Source: a virus. Taken from it: DNA of 43,125 nucleotides. Both the position numbers and the translations under genes were made by a program. Each line of letters starts with the position of its first letter. Within the stretch, counting starts at the first letter, position 1. Where the stretch lies: IMG/VR virus record IMGVR_UViG_3300027851_000054, positions 1 through 43,125 of that record. One strand, written 5' to 3'. Below the pieces are notes generated by a model. That model had not been told where the DNA came from. It worked only from the letters and a program-made list of their open reading frames with translations, and ran no database searches. This document shows positions 1 to 8,548 of this stretch, piece by piece.

Positions 1-117
1 CGGTTAGCCAACCGTTCAAACGAAAAAAGTTGGACGCCTTCCGGAAGCCACCCCCACCCCTTTTCAGGTTGAATTTTTCCACGGAAACCGGGTCCCTCCA
101 CGAGCCCCGGCTATATC

Positions 118-147
118 TTGATTTTCGTTGGCCGAACGTGCTACGAT
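118..147 (+). promoter_or_regulatory. candidate late promoter before the first rightward gene
   Basis: TTGATT at 118-123 and TACGAT at 142-147 are separated by 18 bases, and a TG one base before the -10 makes an extended -10. It sits about 30 bases upstream of the first rightward gene. The rest of 1-117 has no convincing gene. It contains a small inverted repeat at 1-14 (CGGTT/AACCG) and a palindrome CTTCCGGAAG at 39-48. The boxes were matched by eye. Confidence 0.4.
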
Positions 148-176
148 CCTCGGCACGAGTATATGGAGATAAGCAA

Positions 177-422
177 ATGGACCTTACGCTGAAGCATGTG
201 ATGCCTGATGGCACCTGCCGCATCATGGCTATCCTGGAAGCCGAATATTCCCGTGCATCAGAGCATGGGTCCCCCACGGTGACGGCGTACTATTCTGAGG
301 ATGAAGACGATTACGATGTGTTCACCGAGGGCACGTTCTACGTTATGAACAAATACGGGCAGACGATGCAGACGTTTCGTTTGAGCCCTCGACCGGAGTT
401 CCGTGATGCCAACCGTGACTAA
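177..422 (+). CDS. small acidic hypothetical protein, first gene of the late arm
   Basis: This is an 81-residue protein of unknown function with an acidic patch in its middle (EDEDDYD). I chose the ATG at 177 because GGAGAT lies about 8 bases upstream and the candidate promoter ends at 147. A longer version from a TTG at 30 would run through the promoter and begins with an unlikely Pro-rich stretch. It opens a chain of tightly packed small genes leading to the terminase genes. No domain was recognised. Confidence 0.7.
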   Translation: MDLTLKHVMPDGTCRIMAILEAEYSRASEHGSPTVTAYYSEDEDDYDVFTEGTFYVMNKYGQTMQTFRLSPRPEFRDANRD

Positions 423-483
423 GGTTTATACCCTGACGGCCCCGCCCCGCCGGTTCACGTTGCCGGTTCTGGTGCGAACATGA
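406..483 (+). CDS. possible 25-residue peptide in the overlap chain
   Basis: A 25-codon frame starts at ATG 406 inside the end of the preceding gene, 8 bases after GGAG, and its TGA overlaps the next ATG as ATGA. The arrangement fits translational coupling. The peptide (MPTVTKVYTL...) is too short to judge and may only be a coupling leader. Confidence 0.3.
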   Translation: MPTVTKVYTLTAPPRRFTLPVLVRT

Positions 484-656
484 TCGAGAATGACCGGGAA
501 TACATCGCTGCCCTGCGGGAAGTGTCCTGGTTGTGGAAGAGCCATCAGCCGGGCGCTGTGGAGCGGATTGATGCGCTGATCGAGCAGATCGAAGCGTATG
601 AGGCAAACCCGAAGGATTCGATTGCCCCCGGCCATATCGGGGATTTTGATGAATGA
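480..656 (+). CDS. small hypothetical protein
   Basis: This 58-residue protein looks helical, with Glu/Ile-rich text around residues 25-45 (AVERIDALIEQIEAYE). It begins at ATG 480, four bases inside the preceding frame, and ends in an ATGA overlap with the small-terminase gene. Its position directly before TerS suggests a packaging-region accessory protein, but no family was recognised. Confidence 0.6.
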   Translation: MIENDREYIAALREVSWLWKSHQPGAVERIDALIEQIEAYEANPKDSIAPGHIGDFDE

Positions 657-1246
657 GGCGCCCTACGCGGACGAGGATAAAGGGTACACGGGCCGAGATC
701 TTCTCGATCTGGTGTTCCCTGCCGCCTGAGCAGCGGGACGGGAATACGCTGGTCAAGGTTGTCCGTGAGCGGTATCTCACGGAAACCTCGGACAAGGACA
801 TCCTGTACTGGATGAAGCAATCGGACTGGAAGCGCCGTGCCGAACAGTTCGACGAAACCTTGCACAACCAGGTTGCGAATGAGGTGACAGAGGTCAAGGG
901 CGCCATCATACGTCCGATAATGGAACAGATGGTGGAGATCGAGGCCAAGGGTTGGGCCAAGTTGGCCTGGGCCGTGGAGAACACCAACGAGCGTGTTCTG
1001 TCAACGGACACCAAGGCGCTTGGCACCTTTGCCAAGGTGTTGCTGGACATCACGAAACTGCGGATTGTGCAGGAGGGCGGCGTCAGTGATCGCGTCGGCA
1101 TGGAAGTCAAGCGGCTTTCTGATGATGAACTGATCGCGGAGATCGAGGCGCTTACAGGGAAACTGGAAGGGACGGAAGTTAAGGACGACGCCGAAGATCT
1201 GGAATATGATCTGTTGGCGGATCTGGAAGAATTCGCTGAAAGCTGA
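653..1246 (+). CDS. terminase small subunit (putative)
   Basis: A 197-residue, mostly helical protein two genes' distance upstream of the large terminase. The N-terminal third is basic and includes WCSLPPEQRDGNTLVKVVRE, followed by an aromatic segment around WMKQSDWKRRAEQF, as in the DNA-binding part of phage TerS proteins. The middle (residues about 75-150) is a long helical region fit for ring assembly, and the C-terminus is very acidic (DDAEDLEYDLLADLEEFAES). TerS recognises the packaging site and regulates TerL. The start overlaps the previous stop as ATGA. The call rests on size, composition and position, so it is an inference. Confidence 0.6.
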   Translation: MRRPTRTRIKGTRAEIFSIWCSLPPEQRDGNTLVKVVRERYLTETSDKDILYWMKQSDWKRRAEQFDETLHNQVANEVTEVKGAIIRPIMEQMVEIEAKGWAKLAWAVENTNERVLSTDTKALGTFAKVLLDITKLRIVQEGGVSDRVGMEVKRLSDDELIAEIEALTGKLEGTEVKDDAEDLEYDLLADLEEFAES

Positions 1247-1257
1247 TGGAGGAGGAA

Positions 1258-1464
1258 ATGAAGGTGTCCGAGTTCAAGGCGTGGGCCGCCGGCTTTGTTG
1301 AAAACGTGGAGGGGCCGCCTTCGCAGAAGCAATGGGCTCGGTTTCTCGAAATGATGATGCGTTTGCAGGATGAACCTGAAACCGCAGTAGCGGCGTCCGA
1401 CCGCGCTTTCGACGCCATGCCGAGCGCGGTTTCGTGGGGCGGGAAGCCGGGGGCAAAACGGTGA
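1258..1464 (+). CDS. small conserved phage protein of the EF-WAAGF type
   Basis: This 68-residue protein begins MKVSEFKAWAAGF and continues into a Pro-Pro-x-x-x-Gln-Trp segment (GPPSQKQWARF). From memory, this pattern is seen in small uncharacterised proteins of proteobacterial phages near the terminase genes. I chose ATG 1258 because a strong GGAGGA lies just upstream. The ATG at 1246 overlaps the previous stop and would add four residues. Function is unknown. Confidence 0.65.
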   Translation: MKVSEFKAWAAGFVENVEGPPSQKQWARFLEMMMRLQDEPETAVAASDRAFDAMPSAVSWGGKPGAKR

Positions 1465-1667
1465 TACGCTGGAACGATATGGTACCGGAGAAACGCAGGT
1501 ATCCGTTTCGGCGGATTTTCTTGCCTCTTGCGGAAACGCCCCGTGCGGCCTTTTGGGTCTACGGACCCATGAGGTCGGTGTCTATTGAACCTTGGCTTGT
1601 AAGCGGGTACCGGGGCGGCGAATACGCGCGCCCGCCGCTGCGGCTGCCCGGAGGTAAACGTTCATGA
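1461..1667 (+). CDS. small basic hypothetical protein
   Basis: This 68-residue protein starts at a GTG (VIRWNDMVPEKRRYPF...) that overlaps the preceding stop by one codon step. ATG 1479 is the alternative start. It is Arg/Pro rich with several aromatic residues and ends in an ATGA overlap with the next gene. No domain was recognised. Its place between TerS and TerL suggests a head or packaging accessory. Confidence 0.5.
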   Translation: MIRWNDMVPEKRRYPFRRIFLPLAETPRAAFWVYGPMRSVSIEPWLVSGYRGGEYARPPLRLPGGKRS

Positions 1668-2344
1668 GCTATGTCGGGCAGGATTTCCCCCCGTGCGATA
1701 TCTCGGAAGTCCAGACATTCAGTCTGGACTTTTCGGCTATTCTGGTGCCGGGCGAAGAGATAATCAGCGCGGAGTGGAACGCCTACCTGCGCAGTGGCTC
1801 TGACCCGAACCCGGAGTATCATGTTTCCGGCGCCCCGACGTTTACGGCTACAGGCACGTCGCAACAGTTCGATTGGAGCGTGGGGACGAATGCCTTGGGC
1901 AACCGGTACACGATCCAGTGTATCGTGGTAACGAATGCCGGGAATACCTACGAGCAGTTTGCCGAATGCGAAATGGCGGTGATTTATGCCCCGCCGTTGA
2001 CGCCGGTTTCGCTGGCAGAGCGGTTCCGGTATCGCATGGTCTTTGCGTCCGGTGTCGGGCGAACGATTGCCAGTGCCACGGTTACGCCGGGAACTGGCGG
2101 AACGGGCATGGTTGACGAAGTTGAAGTTACCGATGACGAGGTGACGTGGATCATCGAGTGGCCCTGGTGGACTGAAGAGGTGGTCATTATCGTTGTCGTC
2201 GTGACCTATACGAATGGCGACAAGGAGGTCGTAACGCTGCCGGTTGAAGTGGTTCAGCCGCCGAACGTGGAGCCGGTTGACCCCGCTGACGTGTGCGCGG
2301 GCGTGTATCTGCCGGCACCATGGGACCGGATCAACATCGCGTAA
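1664..2344 (+). CDS. beta-rich putative virion protein
   Basis: A 226-residue acidic protein dominated by alternating Thr/Val/Gly and hydrophobic residues, as in immunoglobulin-like or other all-beta phage structural modules. Residues about 10-110 read as one domain (EVQTFSLDFSAILVPGEE onward). Residues about 120-200 form a second, with a strongly hydrophobic Val/Ile strand (VVIIVVVVTYTNG). It has no signal peptide. The start is coupled by ATGA to the previous gene and the next gene encodes another virion-like protein. It could be a head decoration or spike protein; the function is not established. Confidence 0.6.
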   Translation: MSYVGQDFPPCDISEVQTFSLDFSAILVPGEEIISAEWNAYLRSGSDPNPEYHVSGAPTFTATGTSQQFDWSVGTNALGNRYTIQCIVVTNAGNTYEQFAECEMAVIYAPPLTPVSLAERFRYRMVFASGVGRTIASATVTPGTGGTGMVDEVEVTDDEVTWIIEWPWWTEEVVIIVVVVTYTNGDKEVVTLPVEVVQPPNVEPVDPADVCAGVYLPAPWDRINIA

Positions 2345-2355
2345 GGGAGCGGGGC

Positions 2356-2922
2356 ATGGCGCTGCAGTATCCGTGGAAGTTGATGGCGGCGTCTCCGCAG
2401 ACCAGTGTGGCGGCTGATGGCGTACCGCCTATGGTGCCGTTGACGCGCTGGTTCCAGACGAGGCAGGCGTGCATTGATGCTTGCGTGAGCCTGTTTCTTG
2501 GGGAAACAGAAACGCCACCTTATGACGCCACATACCCGTCTGGCTATTACCGTGTGCTGGCGGAAGGCGTCTGTTCGTCCGCGTGGGGCGCCGTTATCAC
2601 GAACACGGATATCGGCGTACCGGATTCCGAAGCCGGAGAACTTTTTCTGGCGACGGCGGATAACCTCTATGGACCCCCGGCCCGATGTGTCAACGCCACG
2701 TTGAGTACGGTGATCGTGTCCGTGTACGGGCAGCTTTCGCTTTCCGGAACAAGGAATGGCTGCGTTATCGAAGATCCGGCGCAGCCGTGTGCGTTTATTC
2801 CGGGGTACCCCCCGAGTGAATATCAGATATCGGAATCCAATCGAATGTCATCGTTGGCGAGCGATTTCCAGCTTTCGCAGCCATACACGACGTATGTCTT
2901 TCAAAGGCTTCCTTACGCATGA
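2356..2922 (+). CDS. virion-like protein, paralogue of the product at 16484
   Basis: This 188-residue protein begins MALQYPWKL and ends VFQRLPYA. The product of 16484-16975 begins MALQYPWKL and ends LVQRLPYS, and both have a Cys-Val-Asn in the middle. The two are therefore diverged paralogues placed at two morphogenesis loci. The start at 2356 is fixed by the shared N-terminus and by GGGAG upstream. It overlaps TerL by ATGA. The conserved ends with a variable centre suggest a small structural protein with fixed attachment sites, which is inference. There are several Cys residues (positions about 39, 43 and 72). Confidence 0.7.
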   Translation: MALQYPWKLMAASPQTSVAADGVPPMVPLTRWFQTRQACIDACVSLFLGETETPPYDATYPSGYYRVLAEGVCSSAWGAVITNTDIGVPDSEAGELFLATADNLYGPPARCVNATLSTVIVSVYGQLSLSGTRNGCVIEDPAQPCAFIPGYPPSEYQISESNRMSSLASDFQLSQPYTTYVFQRLPYA

Positions 2923-4502
2923 CCAGAAGGGAACTCGAAGAGCGGGCCATGCGCGCCCGGAAGCTGAAGGAAGAACTGGAAAAACGCCTTGCGGAGCGGT
3001 CGCTGTATGAGTTCATCAAGCAGTTCTGGCATATCATCGAGCCAGGACGCAGTTTTGTGGGCGGGTGGCACATTGAAGCCTTGTGCGAACACCTGGAAGC
3101 CGTGACACGGGGGGAGGTCAAACGTCTTCTGGTTAACGTCCCGCCGGGATTCATGAAATCGCTGACGTTGAACGTGTTCTGGCCTGCATGGGAATGGGGT
3201 CCTCAGAATATGCCGACGATGCGGTATCTATGCGCCAGCTACGCGGAAACGCTAACCATTCGAGATAACGAGAAGTTCCGTTTGATCGTGAACTCGGAGC
3301 TTTATCAGAAGCGTTGGGGCGACCGGGTGATCATGAACTCGTACCAGAGTTCCAAGACCAAGGTCGGTAACGAGGCGACCGGGTGGAAGATGGCGACTTC
3401 AATCAGCGGCGTTGGCACAGGTGAACGCGGCGACCGTGTATTGATCGACGACCCTAACTCGGTCAAGGAAGCGGAATCGCAGGCCGTTCGCCAATCGACG
3501 CTGCAATGGTTCTCGGAGGTCATTCCGACACGTATCAACTCACCGAAAGAATCGGTGATCATCGTCATTCAGCAGCGGACCCATGAGGAAGACGTCAGCG
3601 GGTATATCCTGTCGAAGGACATGAACTACACGCATCTTTGTATTCCTATGAAGTTCGACCCGGATCGGCGCTGCGTTACGAGCATTGGGTGGGTAGACCC
3701 GCGAACGGCGGACGGTGAACTTGCGTGGCCGGAGCAGTACAGCGATGACTATGTAGCTAGACTTGAACGGGAGCTTGGCCCATACGCCGCCGCAGGGCAA
3801 CTTCAGCAGGCGCCTTCGCCGCGCGGCGGCGGTATCATCAAGCGCGAATGGTGGGGCGCGTGGGAGGATATCGCGCCTCCGGGCAGGGAAAACACCTACC
3901 CGCGTTTCAGCTATGTCGTGGCGACGCTGGATCCGGCATATACGGAAAAACAGGAAAACGACTACAGTGGCTTTAACATCTGGGGCGTGTTCCATGAAGA
4001 GGAACGTCACGCGGGATATAACGTTTCCGTCAGCAAGCCACGCGTAATGCTGATCATGGCGTGGCAGGATCGGTTGGCGCTTCACGATCTGGTCAAGCGC
4101 GTTGACGCTGATTGCAGGCGGTTCAAGGTGAATGACCTGTTAATCGAGGCCAAGGCCAGCGGGTTGAGCGTTGAACAGGAACTTCGGCGGCTGTTTGTGG
4201 ATAGCCCGTATGGCATCCGCATGGATAACCCGAAGGGCGATAAGGTTTCCCGTGTCCACGCCATCTCGCATTTCTTCTATGACGGGCTGGTCTACGCGCC
4301 GAACAAGCGGTGGGCCGAGGCCGTTATCGACCAAATGAGCACGTTCCCGAAGGGAAAGCATGACGATCTTGTTGACGCCGTGTCAATGGCGCTTTCGTAC
4401 CTGCGGAAATCCGGTGTTCTCGTTCGTAAGGAAGAAGCGTATAGTGCCATTGAAGATGAAGTGCGCCGCCCGGTGAGACGCGGGGCCTTGTACCCTTGCT
4501 AA
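2919..4502 (+). CDS. terL: terminase large subunit
   Basis: This is the packaging ATPase and nuclease that translocates DNA through the portal. It is 527 residues, the usual length. The Walker A-type loop is VPPGFMKS at residues 74-81. A coupling-type motif ASYAET is at about 106-111, and Walker B is VLIDDP at 174-179. The C-terminal RuvC-like nuclease shows the acidic motifs ATLDPAYT (about 334-341), LIEAKASG (about 408) and KHDDLVDA (about 480). All key residues are present. The start overlaps the previous stop as ATGA and the portal gene follows after 9 bases. By motif style it belongs to the Terminase_6 group. Confidence 0.95.
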   Translation: MTRRELEERAMRARKLKEELEKRLAERSLYEFIKQFWHIIEPGRSFVGGWHIEALCEHLEAVTRGEVKRLLVNVPPGFMKSLTLNVFWPAWEWGPQNMPTMRYLCASYAETLTIRDNEKFRLIVNSELYQKRWGDRVIMNSYQSSKTKVGNEATGWKMATSISGVGTGERGDRVLIDDPNSVKEAESQAVRQSTLQWFSEVIPTRINSPKESVIIVIQQRTHEEDVSGYILSKDMNYTHLCIPMKFDPDRRCVTSIGWVDPRTADGELAWPEQYSDDYVARLERELGPYAAAGQLQQAPSPRGGGIIKREWWGAWEDIAPPGRENTYPRFSYVVATLDPAYTEKQENDYSGFNIWGVFHEEERHAGYNVSVSKPRVMLIMAWQDRLALHDLVKRVDADCRRFKVNDLLIEAKASGLSVEQELRRLFVDSPYGIRMDNPKGDKVSRVHAISHFFYDGLVYAPNKRWAEAVIDQMSTFPKGKHDDLVDAVSMALSYLRKSGVLVRKEEAYSAIEDEVRRPVRRGALYPC

Positions 4503-4511
4503 GGTGAAGTC

Positions 4512-6674
4512 ATGGACCCGTTTACCATCTCCGCAGAAGCGCCGAAGCCTGACGAGATCGTCAGCGACGTTTTCCTTGAAGAGGACGCCGAAGACGAACT
4601 TGAGGCCATGGGGCTCGAAATCGAGAACGAGGACGGCTCGGTTACGATTACCATCGGCAGCACGCGGGATATGGAAGGCGCGGAAGACCACGAAGCCAAC
4701 CTTGCGCTGTTCATGTCGGATTACGATCTGGCCATGGTGGCGGAAGACCTGCTTGCCGGGATCGCGGATGACGATGCCTCGCGTCAGGAATGGCTACAGA
4801 CGCGGGCTCGCGGGCTGGAAATGCTCGGGCTCAAGCTGGAAGATCCGCGCGGGGATACCGGTCCCGGGTCAGCCCCTCTTGAGGGCATGAGTACCGTCAG
4901 GCATCCGCTCTTGCTGGAAGCCGTGCTTCGGTTTCAGGCGAACGCCCGTGGCGAGCTTTTGCCGGCTAACGGCCCCGTCAAGGTGCGGAATGATGGCGTC
5001 GGGACCAACGAGCAAGACGTTATGGCGTCCGCGTTGGAAAAATACCTGAATCATTACCTTACCTCGGTGGCCGTGGAGTACTACCCCGACACGGACAAGA
5101 TGCTGTTCGATGTCGGCATGGGCGGCAGCAGCTTCAAAAAGGTCTACAATGATCCGATTTTGCGCCGGCCTGTATCCTTGACTGTCGATGCAGACGATTT
5201 GATCGTCAACAATACGGCCACTTCCCTGTCAACGGCGAAGCGCATCACGCACAGAAGCGTGATGAAGCCTTCAACCTTGCGCCGGATGCAGCTTCTTGGG
5301 GCCTATCGGGACATTGATCTTGGTGTTCCGACGGACGAAACGGACATTCTGGAACAAACGAAGCGCGGCATCGAGGGCATAATCGCGTATTCCACCAACA
5401 TTGAGGACGTGGATTACACGATTTATGAGTGCTATTGCGAGTTGGACCTTCCCGGCTTCGAGCACGTCAACGAAGATGACGAGAAAACCGGGCTGGAACT
5501 GCCGTATATCGTGACATTGGAGCGCGATTCCCGGCAAATTCTGTCCATTCGGCGCAATTGGTCCGAAAAAGACGACATGAAACTGCCGGAAACGCACTTT
5601 GTCCGGTATGTTTACGTCGATGCCATCGGGTTTTACGGTATCGGGCTTCTCCATATCCTCGGAAACACCAATCAGGCGCTTACGGCGGGCTGGCGGGAGA
5701 TGCTGGACGCCGGGATGTTCGCCAGTTTCCCGTCTTTTCTGTATTCCGAGGCCATGGGGCGGCAGCAAACGAGCGATTTTCGCCTTGCGCCGGGCCAGGG
5801 CCAGCGAATTCAGACGGGTGAGAAGCCTATCGGGGCCGTGGTCATGCCGCTGCCCTACAAAGACCCTTCGCCGGCGACATTGGGGCTGATCCAGAGCATT
5901 GCGGAGACGGGTCAGCGCGTCGGGAACACGTCGGAACTCGCTGTAGGCGAAGGCCGGGCCGATGTTCCGGTGGGCACCACGCTCGCGATGATCGAGCAGG
6001 CATCCAAGGTCATGGATGCCGTACATAAGCGGCTTCACGCGGCGCAGGCGGCAGAGTTTGCCCTATTGAAGCGGGAATTTCTGCGAGACCCGGAGGCTTT
6101 GTTCCGGTATCGGAGTGGCGAGGACAGCCCGGATCAACGGGAAATGATCCTTATGGCGCTCAAGGACTATGATCTGGTGCCTTGCGCGGACCCTAACACG
6201 CCATCGCACACTCACAGGGTCATGAAGGCCACGGCTTTGCAGGCTTTGGTGACGCAGAATCCTGGCCTTTTTGACCAGAAGAAGGTTACGACCCGGATTC
6301 TGTACATGATGGGCATCGCAGACGTGGAATCGCTGTACGCCCCGCCGAAGCCCCCGCCGCAGCCCATGGTGGACCCGATCCGTGCCCAAGAGGTCCAGCT
6401 TAAGGCGCAGAAGCAGCAGATCGAAGCCCAACTGGCACAGCTTGAACTTGAGCTTAAGGCCAGAGAGCTTGAAATTGACGCGCAGAGAGATGCGGAACGG
6501 GTTAACCTTGACCGGCAGCGTCTTGCGGCGGAAACCGTCGGGTGGGCCAACGAAGTTGCAATTAAGCGGGAAGTGGCGCAGATTAATGCCCAGAAAGATG
6601 TTCTTCGGGGCGTCGAGAACAGTATTCGCAACGCGCAGGGCGGCATGATTGGCCCTCGAAATGGCGGAGTTTGA
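4512..6674 (+). CDS. portal protein
   Basis: This 720-residue protein directly follows TerL, as portals do, and its size fits the large portals of podoviruses. The dodecameric portal is the DNA gate at one capsid vertex and the platform for the short tail. The N-terminus is acidic (residues 1-75). The core has a typical head-clip/stem region, with text such as LLEAVLRFQANARGEL near residue 140. Residues about 622-690 form a Gln/Glu/Leu coiled coil (QLKAQKQQIEAQLAQLELEL), comparable to portal barrel extensions. AAGGTGA precedes ATG 4512. A TGATG-like junction leads to the next gene. Confidence 0.9.
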   Translation: MDPFTISAEAPKPDEIVSDVFLEEDAEDELEAMGLEIENEDGSVTITIGSTRDMEGAEDHEANLALFMSDYDLAMVAEDLLAGIADDDASRQEWLQTRARGLEMLGLKLEDPRGDTGPGSAPLEGMSTVRHPLLLEAVLRFQANARGELLPANGPVKVRNDGVGTNEQDVMASALEKYLNHYLTSVAVEYYPDTDKMLFDVGMGGSSFKKVYNDPILRRPVSLTVDADDLIVNNTATSLSTAKRITHRSVMKPSTLRRMQLLGAYRDIDLGVPTDETDILEQTKRGIEGIIAYSTNIEDVDYTIYECYCELDLPGFEHVNEDDEKTGLELPYIVTLERDSRQILSIRRNWSEKDDMKLPETHFVRYVYVDAIGFYGIGLLHILGNTNQALTAGWREMLDAGMFASFPSFLYSEAMGRQQTSDFRLAPGQGQRIQTGEKPIGAVVMPLPYKDPSPATLGLIQSIAETGQRVGNTSELAVGEGRADVPVGTTLAMIEQASKVMDAVHKRLHAAQAAEFALLKREFLRDPEALFRYRSGEDSPDQREMILMALKDYDLVPCADPNTPSHTHRVMKATALQALVTQNPGLFDQKKVTTRILYMMGIADVESLYAPPKPPPQPMVDPIRAQEVQLKAQKQQIEAQLAQLELELKARELEIDAQRDAERVNLDRQRLAAETVGWANEVAIKREVAQINAQKDVLRGVENSIRNAQGGMIGPRNGGV

Positions 6675-6676
6675 TC

Positions 6677-7888
6677 ATGTCGGATTACTTGTCGCAGGGC
6701 AACCGGAAGAGCCTTCTGAAGACGCTCACGGGCCGCGCTGATGGGGGTAAGGTTACCCCGGCGGGCGCTGTTCACAAGCATGAACGGATTATGCACCCCG
6801 GAAAGAAGCCGACGGCGTTCGCGTCAGGCGGAGGCGTCATGGACGACGATATCGATGGCTCGGCCCCGCTGGAACGCCTCGACAAGAAGAAACGCGGCAA
6901 GAAGAGCGGGAAGCCCGATATCACTATCGTTATCGAGACGGGCGTCAAGCCCGCACCGAACATGCCGTTTCCCCCAAACCCCCCGGCGCCCCCGATGCCG
7001 GCGCCGATGGCTCCTCCCATGAGCGGCGCTCCGGGTGGTATGCCGGGTGGTATGCCCCCGGCTCCGAAGCCTCCGATGCCGGCTCCGATGGGCGGCCCCC
7101 CGCCGCTGCTGGCCCGGCGAGACGGGGGCCGTGTGGCCCGCGCTGCGGGCGGGAAGGCGGACAAGACTTCGCGGTCTGAGGGTGACCTTACGCGCGGGCT
7201 CATCGAGGAACGGGAACCCAACCCCGCGCCCAAGGGGCAGTCGAACCCGATGGGTGGCGACCAGACCAAGGGGCTGAAGTGTGGTGGCCGGGCCAAACGC
7301 GCGTCTGGTGGCACTGTTGACCAGCGGACCCCGGACGACCGGGCGAGCGACGATTTCGTGAAGCAGATCGAGGCCATGAGCCCGGAAGAGCGGTCTTCCT
7401 ATTGGAAGGCGTTCAAGGAAGAGTCCGCCACTCCATCGCTCAATCTACGCAAGGATGGCGGGCGGGCCAAGCGGGCTTGGGGCGGCGCATCGAACTACCC
7501 TCAGGGGCACCCGAACGGCACCCCGGTCGGCAAGGCTGTTCCGAAACGTCTTGACCCGGCTGAACTGTCCACCGAAGAACTCGGACAGCGGGTAAAGGGC
7601 GGTTCCAAGGGTACGTGGGATAGCCGCCTTGGCGAAGTTCGCAAGAGCGGTGGCAAGGTTTCCGACAAAGCCCGCGACGAAAAGAAGGGCGTCGAGAAGA
7701 AACGAGAGGGGAAGAAGTTCGGCGGGGACGCCAATGGTATTCTCAAAGCGATCCCTTTGGGCATTCGCGGTCTTGAGCTTCTGGGTGGCAAGGCCACGGG
7801 CGGCGGTGTGGCCCCGAACGGAAAAGCCGGCGTCGATAGCGGTGTTGGCCGGCTAAATCAGGCCAAATACTATGCCCGCAAAGGTTAG
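6677..7888 (+). CDS. Gly/Pro-rich virion-associated protein with GGR motifs
   Basis: This is a 403-residue low-complexity basic protein. Residues about 95-145 are a Pro/Met/Gly tract (PMPAPMAPPMSGAPGG). The rest carries repeated short motifs of the form xGGRxxxAxGG (DGGRVARAAGG, CGGRAKRASGG, DGGRAKRAWGG), which also occur in the ejection-type proteins at 23331 and 24824. The start at 6677 has GGAG upstream; a TTG at 6671 is the alternative. It is followed 14 bases after the stop by a strong terminator. Its role is unknown. The location after the portal suggests a head component or ejected protein. Confidence 0.75.
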   Translation: MSDYLSQGNRKSLLKTLTGRADGGKVTPAGAVHKHERIMHPGKKPTAFASGGGVMDDDIDGSAPLERLDKKKRGKKSGKPDITIVIETGVKPAPNMPFPPNPPAPPMPAPMAPPMSGAPGGMPGGMPPAPKPPMPAPMGGPPPLLARRDGGRVARAAGGKADKTSRSEGDLTRGLIEEREPNPAPKGQSNPMGGDQTKGLKCGGRAKRASGGTVDQRTPDDRASDDFVKQIEAMSPEERSSYWKAFKEESATPSLNLRKDGGRAKRAWGGASNYPQGHPNGTPVGKAVPKRLDPAELSTEELGQRVKGGSKGTWDSRLGEVRKSGGKVSDKARDEKKGVEKKREGKKFGGDANGILKAIPLGIRGLELLGGKATGGGVAPNGKAGVDSGVGRLNQAKYYARKG

Positions 7889-8108
7889 TGTATTCCCGAA
7901 GAAGCGCCGCCCTTTACAGGGCGGCGCTTTCCAATCAGTGGCGGAGGACATTCTCTTCGGAATTGAGGGAGACGTTGACGCCTACGCGGTAATAGTATGG
8001 TATAGGGATGGCGCCCGGCTTAAGAACATTTCACCGGGCGCGATGGAAAAGTTGAAGCAGTTCATGGAAGACGAAGCGATAGGAGCAGAATATGGGGATG
8101 GCGCCTGA
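7872..8108 (+). CDS. small hypothetical protein overlapping a terminator hairpin
   Basis: This 78-residue frame begins inside the previous gene. Residues about 11-20 (KRRPLQGGAF) are encoded by the terminator hairpin at 7902-7929, so the true start may be the GTG at 7938, giving a 56-residue protein (VAEDILFGIEGDVDAYAV...). No strong ribosome site precedes either start. The downstream part looks like real protein, with balanced composition and a gene overlapping its end. Function is unknown. Confidence 0.5.
   Translation: MPAKVSVFPKKRRPLQGGAFQSVAEDILFGIEGDVDAYAVIVWYRDGARLKNISPGAMEKLKQFMEDEAIGAEYGDGA
7902..7931 (+). terminator. intrinsic terminator after the Gly-rich gene
   Basis: A perfect 12-bp stem (7902-7913 with 7918-7929) with a 4-base loop starts 14 bases after the stop at 7888. 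The T-run is short (TTT), so termination may be partial. It separates the terminase/portal group from the scaffold/capsid group. Confidence 0.7.
7975..8006 (+). promoter_or_regulatory. candidate internal promoter after the terminator
   Basis: TTGACG at 7975-7980 is followed by an extended -10, TGG before TATAGG at 8001-8006. The spacing of 20 is longer than ideal; TATGGT at 7996 gives 15. A promoter is expected here because a terminator lies just upstream and head genes follow. Confidence 0.3.
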
Positions 8109-8358
8109 TCGGGTTTCCCTCGGGGAAGAATGGGATTTTTGCGATGAAAGCGGCGAGGTCTTCAAAGGCCGAATCGTTGCATTATATGAGTTTGAGGGGG
8201 AGGAAGGCGCGTATTACGCCGATGTCCAGCTTCTGGCGCCGGGGCGTGAAAACGAAATCGTCTCGGTTCAGCTTTTCGGTATGGCCGGTACGGATGGGAC
8301 TTTGTACGAATTGAACGTAGGGTCTTCCAGCGGGCTACCCTCAGGGAGCGTCCATTGA
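8092..8358 (+). CDS. small acidic hypothetical protein
   Basis: This 88-residue protein is rich in Glu/Gly/Val with alternating polarity, suggesting a small beta-barrel (FKGRIVALYEFEGEEGAYYA). AGGAG lies 6 bases before ATG 8092; a second ATG at 8098 would remove two residues. Its stop overlaps the next start as TGATG. No family was recognised. Confidence 0.65.
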   Translation: MGMAPDRVSLGEEWDFCDESGEVFKGRIVALYEFEGEEGAYYADVQLLAPGRENEIVSVQLFGMAGTDGTLYELNVGSSSGLPSGSVH

Positions 8359-8546
8359 TGTACGCCGATTTGTTCTTGCAAAAGCTCTTCGCCGTTGTAG
8401 ATGAACGGATTGCAGAGCTAACGAAATCCGTCATGCAAGGGACGGAAGACTACGCGCATTACCGATATCTTTGCGGGCAGGTATACGCCTTGAAAAAGTT
8501 ATCGGATTACGCGGGCGAAGTAGCCAAGGAAATCGAAGGAGGTTGA
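8358..8546 (+). CDS. small helical hypothetical protein
   Basis: This 62-residue protein is probably all-helical (LFLQKLFAVVDERIAELTKS). It starts at ATG 8358 overlapping the previous stop, with GGGAG about 10 bases upstream. Its last codons contain the AAGGAGGT that serves as ribosome site for the GroES-like gene. Function is unknown. Confidence 0.65.
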   Translation: MYADLFLQKLFAVVDERIAELTKSVMQGTEDYAHYRYLCGQVYALKKLSDYAGEVAKEIEGG

Positions 8547-8548
8547 AT

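Noticed and set aside
1-14. Inverted repeat at the left edge as an attachment or terminal site
   Set aside because: A 5-bp stem is too short to mean much, no integrase is present, and no second copy was noticed.
343-1332. 329-codon - strand frame over the small terminase
   Set aside because: Ser/Arg-rich shadow text; the + strand genes are chained by ATGA overlaps.
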